Assembly (NCBI GenBank): GCA_028284445.1
Contig: JANQRS010000015.1
Coordinates: 39,450-103,449, forward strand
Length of the DNA stretch: 64,000 nucleotides
Direction of reading: 5' to 3'
Source: Calditrichia bacterium
GTDB lineage: Bacteria > Calditrichota > Calditrichia > RBG-13-44-9 > J075
This document shows, one piece after another, positions 35,497 to 44,606 of this stretch. A model generated the notes under the pieces. That model was not told where the DNA came from, did not search any database, and was given only the letters and a program-made list of their open reading frames with translations. Within the stretch, counting starts at the first letter, position 1. Every line of letters starts with the position of its first letter. A program made the translations under genes and the position numbers.

Positions 35497-37824
35497 CTAT
35501 CCGCCTTGCATTGGATCAAACTTCTTGGTGCGCAGTTGCGCTTTGCCAACAAAAAAGCGGAATGCATAGTACGTCCAGACCACCGTAGACAATCCGCTAT
35601 AACCTGCTAATGCTGTCAGCCGACGCTTCCCGCCAAACGGCTCCTCGAATTGAAATAGCAGCTGAAAAAAGAGATCAGCAGCATATACGCCAAGCACCAG
35701 CACAAGCAGGGCTGCAACCAGATCCTGAAACAAGGCCTTTGTTAATCCATCACCATAATTGTTATCATACCATAATCGGTAGCCCAGAAACAATATGAGA
35801 AAGCCACCGCCGGTGATAAAAGCAAATGGACGAAACCAGGGATGCCAATATGGCGCAACGTGCTCACCCGGAAGCACGGCCAACAATAAAGCGGCATAAA
35901 CAATCAAACAAGTAGCCACCACAACCAGCACGGAGAGGCGGCGATCTTCAGGGGAGCGTGAGCGGTAATTACTTCTTCCCAACACATACTGAAAAGTCAG
36001 GACAAGCCCAATCAATATGGCAATGGCAGATCCAACCGCACTCTCCGTAAACGCCAGAGGCACCTGAAGCGGATAGATAATCTCCGCCAGGGTATCGACC
36101 TTTTGCAGCATCTTAATCTCATCGGCCTGGTATTTTGCCGGTCCGATACCGATAAAGAGCGTAAAGTGAATCAGGGCCATCAGTGGCAGCCCGATTCGCA
36201 CCAGCCACTTCCCCCAGAGATTACTGCTCAGCAATCCATGACGAAGCTGGGCATTGCGCTTCGAATTGCGCGAGTTTCGTAACAGTTGCCGCCACCATAT
36301 CTGGATATTCAAAATCTCCAGGCTGAACCACCCGACAATTACCAGGGCAGTACCGGCAAGAAAGATAATCGGCCAGAGGTGACTGCGTAAGAGCACGCTT
36401 GCCGTGATGCTGTTAACCAGTACGACCGTCAGCGGGGCAATCAAATAGGTCATTAGGAGGATCTTTGCATACGCCCAAGACCTATCCTGGACCATATATT
36501 TAATGACGTTGTTGTCATTAATGTTGTGCAGGATATTCCTGAAAAGGTCGGTATCGCGCCAGTAGCTGGTATGTGCAGCCCCAGGGAAGATGGCCCGGCG
36601 ATAAACGATGTCGGAGATTCTGCTTCGTACCGGGCGTCCTTCCTGATCTGTGGTGGGACATTCCCGGGCCGGCACCAGTTCTTTTTCAAGCTGGGATTCG
36701 TCGAGGACCGCCTGACAGGAGCGGAAACGAAAGAGTTTCCCATATCCCTTGCACTCACGCAGTTCATCGAGGGTATGACCCACCGGATCCTGCTCATCGC
36801 AGTAATTGTAATGCTGAATTTTATCGGCGGTCGGCAAATCCGCATATGCTGCACCGATCCAGTCCGTCTCCGACAAATAGCGATAGTTTTGCCGCCACAG
36901 TAGCAGAAACTTATCTATTGGTGATCCAATGGTAATGAAATGACGAACATAGCGAATCCAGTCGACGGCTTTCTCGGATGCATTGGGATCACCAAATCCC
37001 GGTACATCGTATCCGGGAAAGGGAATACTCAAGTGGGAAATGCCTTCCGGCCGGCGTTTCCCGGATGCATCCCGAATGTCGGATTTCGCGTGGGCATACA
37101 TTAAGGCATCAAGCGACATTACGGAGCCGAGACTGTGCGCGAGCACCGAGTATGTGGGCTCTTCCCCATTCTTGATGGCTGCCTGATGCACCTTACGCAT
37201 CACATCGTGAAAGCGCGCCACCGCCTGTCCACGCAAATTCGGATATTCTCCGTACAGCTGGACATCGCCGAGAAATTTGCTAAAAACCAGGTTTTCAGCC
37301 TCTTTGTTGATCACCTTCAGTGCCAGCTGAATTGGCACAATTAGGTCCTGGGTTTTCAGCAAGACCTGCATCAACCAGCCCGGCACATTGGCGTTACCGG
37401 CCATACTTGCTTGCTCCAGGCGTCCAATGATCCCGTCTCCCCACTTATCAAGCGGTTCGATCAGGTGCTGATTTTCCTTTTCATCAAAAATATCACCCCA
37501 GTGCAAATCGACAAAGCGCAGGCATTCCCCCTTGGGATCATCACTTAGCGGAATACCCGTCGGCGCAGCATGAGCAGTAATGCCGGCGCTGTTAGAGCTG
37601 ACATCCTTGCGAATGTTTGAAAATGCAACCCAATGCCGGTCGGCGTGCGCATTGAGTGCACCGGCAAGGGCGCCGAGAGTCACGACATCACGGCGGAGCT
37701 TCCGGCTATCTTCTGCTAACTGGGCTGCCGCAAAACGGCTGATGACCGGCTGCAAGGTTTCGTATTTGCGGCTCTGGCCCATGCCATGAACCGTGATGAT
37801 GTAATGGGTGGAGATCTTGCTCAA
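35497..37824 (-). CDS. Membrane alpha/beta-hydrolase (lipase/esterase-like)
   Basis: A 775-aa protein. The first 430 residues form an alpha/beta-hydrolase: VHGMGQ marks the oxyanion region near the start and LAHSLGSVMSLDAL contains the nucleophile serine (GxSxG variant AHSLGS). The C-terminal 320 residues hold about eight membrane helices (for example YLIAPLTVVLVNSI, FITGGGFLILFLGYRLW). There is no signal peptide, so the hydrolase part faces the cytoplasm. The substrate is unknown; a lipid is plausible because of the membrane. Translation starts at TTG with GAGG 8 bases upstream; no better ATG precedes the VHGMG motif. Phage and secretion-system effectors may share this layout, but no such genes are nearby. 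Confidence 0.8.
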   Translation of the reverse strand: MSKISTHYIITVHGMGQSRKYETLQPVISRFAAAQLAEDSRKLRRDVVTLGALAGALNAHADRHWVAFSNIRKDVSSNSAGITAHAAPTGIPLSDDPKGECLRFVDLHWGDIFDEKENQHLIEPLDKWGDGIIGRLEQASMAGNANVPGWLMQVLLKTQDLIVPIQLALKVINKEAENLVFSKFLGDVQLYGEYPNLRGQAVARFHDVMRKVHQAAIKNGEEPTYSVLAHSLGSVMSLDALMYAHAKSDIRDASGKRRPEGISHLSIPFPGYDVPGFGDPNASEKAVDWIRYVRHFITIGSPIDKFLLLWRQNYRYLSETDWIGAAYADLPTADKIQHYNYCDEQDPVGHTLDELRECKGYGKLFRFRSCQAVLDESQLEKELVPARECPTTDQEGRPVRSRISDIVYRRAIFPGAAHTSYWRDTDLFRNILHNINDNNVIKYMVQDRSWAYAKILLMTYLIAPLTVVLVNSITASVLLRSHLWPIIFLAGTALVIVGWFSLEILNIQIWWRQLLRNSRNSKRNAQLRHGLLSSNLWGKWLVRIGLPLMALIHFTLFIGIGPAKYQADEIKMLQKVDTLAEIIYPLQVPLAFTESAVGSAIAILIGLVLTFQYVLGRSNYRSRSPEDRRLSVLVVVATCLIVYAALLLAVLPGEHVAPYWHPWFRPFAFITGGGFLILFLGYRLWYDNNYGDGLTKALFQDLVAALLVLVLGVYAADLFFQLLFQFEEPFGGKRRLTALAGYSGLSTVVWTYYAFRFFVGKAQLRTKKFDPMQGG

Positions 37825-37882
37825 AAGAAGCCTCGGAAATGTGTCTATTTGATGCAGGTTATTGACAGAATGGGTGCGTAAG

Positions 37883-38017
37883 AAATTCCAAATTCCAACA
37901 GGAAAAATTCCAAATTCAAGCGCGGCAGAGCCGTAGCACGGACCGATATCGTTTTAACGCTTCAACGCCTTAACGAATCAACCAATCTCTAACATGCGCG
38001 GCAGAGCCGCAACACGG
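37883..38017. repeat. Intergenic repeat cluster: TTCCAAATT half-element, octamer words, CGCGGCAGAGCCG pair
   Basis: Positions 37883-37901 copy one arm of the inverted repeat at 31763-31839. Octamer-period words (TAACGCTT, CAACGCCT, TAACGAAT) lie at 37955-37987. CGCGGCAGAGCCG occurs twice, at 37921 and 37997. No gene is present between the hydrolase promoter and the TPR operon end. Confidence 0.7.
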
Positions 38018-38028
38018 GCAGGCAACGT

Positions 38029-39501
38029 TTACCGCATCGGCCCTGAGAACGGTTCGCGATATGCCGTTCCACCTTTATACAACGCCAGGCGTTTATCGAT
38101 ATCGGCCAGCAGCCTTTTATTCGAGCTTTGTGCGGCTATATCACGTGCAGTCTTCCCATGTTCAGTGGCTTTTCGAAAATTTCCTTCAGCGGCATATGCA
38201 GCCGCCAGAACGTCCAGCGCAACCGGATCCTGCCAAGAAGTCTTTTCACAAATAGCGCTTGCCAATTTAATCGCCCGGGCGCCATCGCGAAGATGGTCAT
38301 CCGGTACGGTTGCCAACAGCCATGCCAGCTGTCGCCCAAGGTTTACATCGTTCGGCTTTTGCTCCAGGATACGACCGAGAAGATCAATTGCGGGCGCGGT
38401 CTCTCCACGCGATTTGAAAACGTTAAAGAGATTAAATGCCGACTGTACGTGACCGGGATCGATCTTCAAAGCCTCATTCAGGCGCACTATCGCCTCATCC
38501 AGGCGTTCCTGTTGAAACAGGAGCGCCCCGAGATTGCTATGCGCTTGCATATAATCGGACTTGACGGCAATGGCTTTTTCGTATTGCTCCAAGGCTTCAT
38601 CTAAACGTTTTGCGCGGTGAAGGGCGTGTCCAAGATCATAATGACTGTAAGCCGTCGGTTTTACATCGACTACCGCCTGAAATTCCTTCACTGCACCGGT
38701 AAAATCCTCCCGCAGCATCAGCGCCAAGCCCCGACGGCGACGCCAGGGTGAACTCACTGCCGCTTCATACATTTGATCGACCAGCGGATCAAGTATATCG
38801 ACGGTTTGCGGCAAAGAATTGGCAAACGAAATTTGCCTTTCGGCTGCCGCCGCTTCCCCCTGCGCCTTCAAGATAGTGCCCAACAACATATTGGCCTCGC
38901 GATGTCGCGGGGCACGGCGAAGTGCCCGGCGGATAGACCGATCACTCTCCGCTAGATTCTTGTTTCGAAAATGAATCCTGGCCAGTCCGACGTGGCCTTC
39001 AGGCAGAGTCGAATCAATCCGAACAGCCTGGCGAAATAGCACTTCTGCGCGATTCAGTCCGTCATCTTCCAGGTAGGCAAATCCCAGCCGATGATAGAGC
39101 GGGGGATAATTTTGTCCTTTTCGCAAAGCGCGCTCATACCACTGCAGATAGTCCGAGTGTTCAGCCCTTTCGCGGGCAAAGGCATTGAGATAAGTCCAGG
39201 AAAAAGCATTGGAATCGACGCTCACCGCCTGGTCAAATGCGGCAATCGCCGGCGCCAGATAGCCGTGAACAAAGAAGGATATACCCAGTTCTCCCCAGGC
39301 TGTCGCTGATTCCGGCCGGCTGCGAACGGTTGTCATCAGTGAGTCGATTTGCGCAACAACCGGCGCTTCAGCCTGCGCCATATCGAATTCAGGTATTACC
39401 CCTTCCAACGGATCACTGCAGGCCGTAAGGAAGGTGAGTTTGGTGACGGCCAGGAAAACCAGACACAGTTTCCGGACCATCCTATTTCTTTCACGTCGCA
39501 T
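38029..39501 (-). CDS. TPR lipoprotein
   Basis: A 490-aa lipoprotein: lipobox FLTAC with lipid cysteine C28, then about nine tetratricopeptide repeats from about 45 to 480 (for example YDLGHALHRAKRLDEALEQY and HSNLGALLFQQERLDEAIVR). The closing block LAWLLATVPDDHLRDGARAIKLA ... LDVLAAAYAAEGNF is a signature of TPR proteins from related phyla. TPRs bind other proteins. It is the last gene of a five-gene operon with CRTAC1-like lipoproteins and an SGNH-TPR protein, 15 bases after the 485-aa TPR paralog. An ATG at 39480 (residue 8) is an alternative start. Confidence 0.88.
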   Translation of the reverse strand: MRRERNRMVRKLCLVFLAVTKLTFLTACSDPLEGVIPEFDMAQAEAPVVAQIDSLMTTVRSRPESATAWGELGISFFVHGYLAPAIAAFDQAVSVDSNAFSWTYLNAFARERAEHSDYLQWYERALRKGQNYPPLYHRLGFAYLEDDGLNRAEVLFRQAVRIDSTLPEGHVGLARIHFRNKNLAESDRSIRRALRRAPRHREANMLLGTILKAQGEAAAAERQISFANSLPQTVDILDPLVDQMYEAAVSSPWRRRRGLALMLREDFTGAVKEFQAVVDVKPTAYSHYDLGHALHRAKRLDEALEQYEKAIAVKSDYMQAHSNLGALLFQQERLDEAIVRLNEALKIDPGHVQSAFNLFNVFKSRGETAPAIDLLGRILEQKPNDVNLGRQLAWLLATVPDDHLRDGARAIKLASAICEKTSWQDPVALDVLAAAYAAEGNFRKATEHGKTARDIAAQSSNKRLLADIDKRLALYKGGTAYREPFSGPMR

Positions 39502-39516
39502 TCACATCTCTTCAGA

Positions 39517-40974
39517 TCAGTTCGCTTCCATTTTCAAGCGCCACGGGCGTTTCTTCTCGTATTGTTGCTGACGGCTGGTAAGTAAACTGCTTAAATTTTC
39601 ATCACCGCTTTCCCCGGCCAATTCAAGCGCCTTGCCAATCACCGCCACGGCCTGCTGATAATCACCTTGTTCGGCATGAGAAGCAGCGAGCACATCAAGA
39701 ATACGCGGATTCCGATGACGCGAGGCATCAGCAATTTTTGTGGCAATCGATAAGGCTTTCCGGCCATCGCGAACGCGACGATCCGGCGCAGTTGCAAGTA
39801 ACCAGGCCATATTAAAAGCAAGATAGGGATTATCCGAGTTACGGCTCAGGCCGGCTTCATAAGCGTTGCGAGCCTGCTTCCATTGACCGGCCTTCATCAG
39901 ATTCCGGGCATATGAAAGCGTGATATCGGTGTTGTCCGGAGACAATGCCGTGGCTTTTTGAATGTATGATAAGCCCGTGTCCATGTCACCCTGTTGACAG
40001 AGCGCAATACCTAGGTTATTGAGGAATTCTGATTTTTGCGGCTGCAAATCGATTGCTTTGCGAAAGTGGGTCACTGCCTCGGCTAACTTCCCGCCTTTCA
40101 GGTAGGCGCTGCCAAGATCATTATGAGCAACTGCATCTTCGCGAATCTCCAGCACCTTTGACAGTTCGCTGATCGCGCGGTCGGTATACCCGCTGCTCAA
40201 GTATTCATTGCCTCGAACGCGATACCAGCGGGATGACACACCTTCCACAATCATATCACTTACATAGGGATCGCTGATGTTGTTCTTCGCCGGAAGCGAT
40301 TGCAAACGACTGCTATATAGTTCGAGCATTTCCTGATTTTGCAGCTTCCGTGCAGAATTGGCCAAAACAGCAACCGCATCGCGATTGCGGGAATCCGACG
40401 CCAGTGCTTTCTCCGCATATTCAATCGCCAGCGGATAGTTATCGCGAAGCAGATGAATGGACGCAAGGCCGCTTAAGGCATTGCTATGCTTGTCGTCCAG
40501 GTTCAGGATTTCATGATAATGACTCTCGGCAGTTTCCAGCTCACCACGCTGTTTAAGGGCATTAGCCAGCCGAAGCCGAAACAGCGCATTGGCCGGTTCG
40601 CGATCCAAAGCCATTTGGTAATATGTGGTGGCAGCACTATCGCTCAAATTAAATAAGGCAACACCGGCATAGTACGGCCAGCGAGCATCTTCCTGCGTCA
40701 ATTTTGCCGCTTCTGCAAAACAGGGGACAGATTCCTTCCGCCAATCGTGGACGTATAGATTGATACCCAGCTTACCCCATAAGTCACCGTCACCCGGCTG
40801 GGCGCGAACGGCGGCCAACAAACCTTCGATTTTGGCGGCAACCTGCTTTTCCTGCCCGCTGAGATCAATGTCAGGTAGTTTCTCCAGGTCTCCGCTTGGC
40901 TCACACGCCACGAAAACCAGCAAAATAAACGCTGCAAGGCAATTCTTTTGCAGCGACTGTCTCCATAACTTCAT
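39517..40974 (-). CDS. TPR lipoprotein (paralog of downstream gene)
   Basis: A 485-aa lipoprotein with the lipobox VFVAC (C24) and tetratricopeptide repeats over most of its length (HNDLGSAYLKGGKLAEAVTHF, NNLGIALCQQGDMDTGLSY). The N-terminal block (DIDLSGQEKQVAAKIEGLL, DLWGKLGINLYVHDW) and the C-terminal block (MAWLLATAPDRRVRDGRKALSIATKI) match those of the 490-aa protein encoded next, so they are duplicates. As lipoproteins they probably organise a complex at the inner face of the outer membrane or on the surface. It lies 12 bases after a CRTAC1-like gene. Confidence 0.88.
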   Translation of the reverse strand: MKLWRQSLQKNCLAAFILLVFVACEPSGDLEKLPDIDLSGQEKQVAAKIEGLLAAVRAQPGDGDLWGKLGINLYVHDWRKESVPCFAEAAKLTQEDARWPYYAGVALFNLSDSAATTYYQMALDREPANALFRLRLANALKQRGELETAESHYHEILNLDDKHSNALSGLASIHLLRDNYPLAIEYAEKALASDSRNRDAVAVLANSARKLQNQEMLELYSSRLQSLPAKNNISDPYVSDMIVEGVSSRWYRVRGNEYLSSGYTDRAISELSKVLEIREDAVAHNDLGSAYLKGGKLAEAVTHFRKAIDLQPQKSEFLNNLGIALCQQGDMDTGLSYIQKATALSPDNTDITLSYARNLMKAGQWKQARNAYEAGLSRNSDNPYLAFNMAWLLATAPDRRVRDGRKALSIATKIADASRHRNPRILDVLAASHAEQGDYQQAVAVIGKALELAGESGDENLSSLLTSRQQQYEKKRPWRLKMEAN

Positions 40975-40986
40975 CTGGATACTCTC

Positions 40987-42708
40987 TCACTTTCCGGTAA
41001 TTGTCCGCCCGCTACCCCGCTCCAGCGTTAGATAGCGATTTACGACAGTTGTTGTAAACTTCTCGCGACTGCCATTACTCCAATCAACGATCAGGCTATC
41101 AACCTCGGCAACATGACCAAGTCCGGCGCGCAAACGCAGATCATTGCTACAAAGATAGCTGTAGAAGGGCGTTAGCAGAAGATGCTGTGTGCCGGCTGCG
41201 CTGTAGACCGCCGCTCTTGCGCCAATATCGGCCCTTTTTAGTCGCGGATCAATCATTTTCAGACCAATCCAGTTCTTCCCGTTTCCGGCTTCATTGCGAT
41301 AAAGCCGGGCTGCTGTACCAGCATTGTTCACGAGCACATCCAGATCTCCATCGTTATCATAGTCCGCAAATGCCAGACCGCGGGTGGTGGCGCGGGGCTC
41401 ACAGAAGGCTGCGAAGCGGTTGCTGGCGTCCAGGAAGCGACCGTTGCCCTGCCCCAACATTACCAGGTTGGGCTCGTCATAGGGCGCCCAATGATCGTCC
41501 TCAGCTTGTTGGGCATAGGAGCGTTTGACACGCCCATTGCCAATCACAACATCGAATTGCCCATCCAGATCCAGATCAGGGAATCCCACACCAAAGCCGG
41601 TCATTTTAACAAGCTTCAAAGCACCCATTCCGGCCGCTTGAGAATCGTCGCGAAAGCCGCCTGCGCCTTCATTCATATAGAGCGTGTTGCTTTCACCGTC
41701 AAGATGGGTCACCAGTAAATCGAATTCCCCATTGTGGTCAACATCTCCAATGGCGATGCCCATACCGGCCTCGGCCTGACCAACTTCATTTAATGCTGCG
41801 CCACGCAGCATCGCCTCCTCACGGAAGCGCCCGTCCTGCTGATTGATCCAAAGCAGGTTTTCTTCGCCATCATTGGCGACGTAAATGTCTATCCAGCCAT
41901 CGCCGCTGAAATCAGCTGCCACAACACCCAGCCCCCGTTTGACCCTGGCACCGATGCCGCTGGACGCAGATACATCCGTAAAGGTCCCGTCCCCGTTATT
42001 GCGATATAAACAATCAGCCACGCCCGGATATGAATCCGGTCCGCAGTATTCCGGACGGCCACCGGCGTCGAAACACTTTACCGAGCGATCCATCCGCACA
42101 TAATTGGTCACATAGAGATCAAGGAAGCCATCGCGATCATAGTCGAAGAATGCTGCTGAACAGCCCCATTCATCGTTATCGATGCCGGCCTGTTTAGTGA
42201 TGTTAGTGAATGTGCCATCGCCGTTGTTGCGATAGAGCTGATCAGCGGAGAGATTGCTGATATACACGTCCAGATCGCCATCGTTATCTATGTCGGCAAC
42301 TGCTGCCCCCATGCCGAAGCCGCTATCTGCAAGTCCGCTACCGGCAGTTACATTCACAAATTTGCCCCCCGGTTCCTGTCGCCAAAGCTGATTGGTCGTT
42401 GATTTGTCCATCGGCCTGGTTTCACTATGCCAAGCGCCATTAACAAACAGAATATCCTGGTCGCCATCATTGTCGTAGTCAAAAAAAGCACTGCCCGGCC
42501 CCATATATTCCGGCATGTAGTAACTGCCATCTACCCCGGCCATATGGGTAAAGGTAATGCCGCTGGCCGCGGTAACATCAACCAGCCCGCCGGTTTCCTG
42601 AACCTCAGGTTCCGGATTGCTCCTGTCACAGCTGCTAACCCAAAGGCATAGAATAGAAAAAAGCAGACCAACGTAGATGGGTTTGTATGAGCGCCGCTTA
42701 TGCATCAT
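40987..42708 (-). CDS. CRTAC1-like FG-GAP/ASPIC-UnbV lipoprotein
   Basis: A 573-aa lipoprotein with lipobox WVSSC (C27). The body is a seven-blade beta-propeller of FG-GAP type, with calcium loops such as FDYDNDGDQDILFVNG, DIDNDGDLDVYISN and DLDLDGQFDVVIGNG. The C-terminal 100 residues form the ASPIC/UnbV domain (NWIGLKMIDPRLKRADIGARAAVY ... DSLIVDWSNGSREKF). The order and length match the CRTAC1 family, which includes the human cartilage acidic protein 1. Binding of an extracellular partner through calcium loops is likely; the ligand is unknown. It overlaps the SGNH-TPR gene by 4 bases. Confidence 0.92.
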   Translation of the reverse strand: MMHKRRSYKPIYVGLLFSILCLWVSSCDRSNPEPEVQETGGLVDVTAASGITFTHMAGVDGSYYMPEYMGPGSAFFDYDNDGDQDILFVNGAWHSETRPMDKSTTNQLWRQEPGGKFVNVTAGSGLADSGFGMGAAVADIDNDGDLDVYISNLSADQLYRNNGDGTFTNITKQAGIDNDEWGCSAAFFDYDRDGFLDLYVTNYVRMDRSVKCFDAGGRPEYCGPDSYPGVADCLYRNNGDGTFTDVSASSGIGARVKRGLGVVAADFSGDGWIDIYVANDGEENLLWINQQDGRFREEAMLRGAALNEVGQAEAGMGIAIGDVDHNGEFDLLVTHLDGESNTLYMNEGAGGFRDDSQAAGMGALKLVKMTGFGVGFPDLDLDGQFDVVIGNGRVKRSYAQQAEDDHWAPYDEPNLVMLGQGNGRFLDASNRFAAFCEPRATTRGLAFADYDNDGDLDVLVNNAGTAARLYRNEAGNGKNWIGLKMIDPRLKRADIGARAAVYSAAGTQHLLLTPFYSYLCSNDLRLRAGLGHVAEVDSLIVDWSNGSREKFTTTVVNRYLTLERGSGRTITGK

Positions 42709-44603
42709 TTTGGCTGCCCGAGTGATTGCTTGTAAGCCTCCAGTTGCTCAACCTGTGCTTCGTTGCCGGAAGAAGCCTTAAGTTGTTCCAGGAGCTTATC
42801 GCCGCGCTCCCTTTCTCCGGACTTATAGAGGGCGCGCGCTAAATTAAAGACCACCTGTGGATCCCCGGATTTCAGACGGAGAGATTTTCTCAGCATTTCG
42901 ATGCCTTCAGCGGTTCGATTTTCCATCAGGTAAATTTGCCCGATCCACTTGTAGGCAAAAGCACTTTCACCGAATTTCAGGGAACGCTGCAAGAGTATCA
43001 GGGCTTCCTGAAACTTGCTTGCGGACAGCAAAGCACTAACTGCCGGCGGATAAAACCTCTCAACCTGTGGTGTGGTATAGACCAACGCTTTTAGCTCTTC
43101 AGCTGCAGCAGCCAGTTTTCCCTGCTCCTGATATTGACGGGCCAGGGTGATACGTCCTTGCTCAAGCGTCATTTGAGGATGACGCAGGACTTCAATCGCC
43201 ACCCTTTCAACGTCCGTCTCTGCACGATACGCCTGCAGGAAGCGATTCGGCGCGCCGTCGCTGCGGAAGGGCCAACCACCCTTCAGATGCTGCACAGTTA
43301 GAGATGCGTGCGTACTGTCTAATGCTGAATATCCCCAATTCTCGCGGTAATAGCGCGAAGGGCGAATCCGTTCCGGCCACTGCTGCTCGATCAAACCGGC
43401 TTTGCGCATTTCTTTCAGGAACTCCTCGGCCATCAGGAAATAGCCATCGATATTGGGATGCAAGTGCTCCGTCATCAGATTGTCACCGATCAATCTATTC
43501 GCGGATTCCGACTCAAATCGGGTCAAAACATCCACCAGCGGCAGCTCGTACTGCACGGCAACATCATGGATAATTTGATTAAAGCCTTCGGATGCGCGAA
43601 AACGCACCACATCGAGATCCTTGGCGCGATTATATCCGTTACGCGCCTGCGACCATTGCCCGGTTCTTTCAAAGGCTTTCGCATCGCGATATACCTGCAT
43701 TGCGCCCGGCAGCCCGTCACCGGCCAGGGATTGAAAGGGTTGATGATCACGGACGTTGCTTACCAGATTTCCGATCAGGATTGGCAGGCCTGCCGCTTGA
43801 ACCCGCTCGATGATTTCTGTCAAATTTGCCTGAAATTGCTGCGCACCAGCCTGATAGGTGGGCGAATCGAGCAGAATAGATTTATCCTTTACAATGCGCG
43901 TCATCATTGTGGCGGTAGGATTCGACGATTGTTCAGCGGCAAACCATCCTGAAATGCCGCGAATCGTATTGATCAGTAATTGAAAAGAACGCCAGGATTT
44001 TAAATTGAGATAGGTTTGTACCAACCAGCGTTGTGAGCCAAGCGATTCATTCGATGAGACGCCAAGTGCTCCGTAAAACTCATTGTGCCCCGCATACACT
44101 AAAAAGGCATCCGGCTGCTGCGCCAAAATCTCGTCCACAAAATCCAGCAGTGTGTAGGAGTTGACGGCAGACATGGCCATGTTCACGACTTCGATATAGC
44201 GATTCGGGAAAATATCATCCAGCCGCTGTTGCAGGATGCGCGGAAAGGTCACGTTATTGCCATACGGAAAACCGGCGGCGGTTGATCCACCAAGCACAAA
44301 TATCCGATAGCCGTTGTCTGGTTTTTCCTTCAGGAAAAGATCTTTACGCGGACGCGGCGCCTGCTCGCTTTCCCGAAAGTAACGCTGCGCCACATCCAGG
44401 TTAATGCCATAATATTTCGAGGACTCATCGGGCGTCGACACAAAAAGCGGCGGGGTGGCGCCGTAATCGAACAAAATCAGCGCTCCCTCTATCAGCAGCA
44501 GGAGGAGAAGCGGAATTGCCAGGGCAACGAGATTCCCCCATTTCCCGCCTGTTACCTTGTTTGCGACTGGTTGTTTTTTTTTCTTTGTCGATTTCGCTTT
44601 CAT
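42705..44603 (-). CDS. Membrane-anchored SGNH/GDSL hydrolase with TPR domain
   Basis: A 632-aa protein. A single N-terminal membrane anchor (about 25-46) is followed by an SGNH-fold hydrolase (about 97-400). The nucleophile serine is S107 in VLGGSTAAG; block III is YAGHNEFYG, and the Asp/His block is TEHLHPNIDGY. The C-terminus (about 470-630) holds tetratricopeptide repeats (FNLARALYKSGERERGD). SGNH enzymes remove acetyl or other acyl groups from carbohydrates; here acetyl-glycan modification is plausible but unproven. A paralog lacking the serine is encoded at 55679-57454. It lies between two CRTAC1-like genes in one operon. Confidence 0.88.
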   Translation of the reverse strand: MKAKSTKKKKQPVANKVTGGKWGNLVALAIPLLLLLLIEGALILFDYGATPPLFVSTPDESSKYYGINLDVAQRYFRESEQAPRPRKDLFLKEKPDNGYRIFVLGGSTAAGFPYGNNVTFPRILQQRLDDIFPNRYIEVVNMAMSAVNSYTLLDFVDEILAQQPDAFLVYAGHNEFYGALGVSSNESLGSQRWLVQTYLNLKSWRSFQLLINTIRGISGWFAAEQSSNPTATMMTRIVKDKSILLDSPTYQAGAQQFQANLTEIIERVQAAGLPILIGNLVSNVRDHQPFQSLAGDGLPGAMQVYRDAKAFERTGQWSQARNGYNRAKDLDVVRFRASEGFNQIIHDVAVQYELPLVDVLTRFESESANRLIGDNLMTEHLHPNIDGYFLMAEEFLKEMRKAGLIEQQWPERIRPSRYYRENWGYSALDSTHASLTVQHLKGGWPFRSDGAPNRFLQAYRAETDVERVAIEVLRHPQMTLEQGRITLARQYQEQGKLAAAAEELKALVYTTPQVERFYPPAVSALLSASKFQEALILLQRSLKFGESAFAYKWIGQIYLMENRTAEGIEMLRKSLRLKSGDPQVVFNLARALYKSGERERGDKLLEQLKASSGNEAQVEQLEAYKQSLGQPK

Positions 44604-44606
44604 GAA

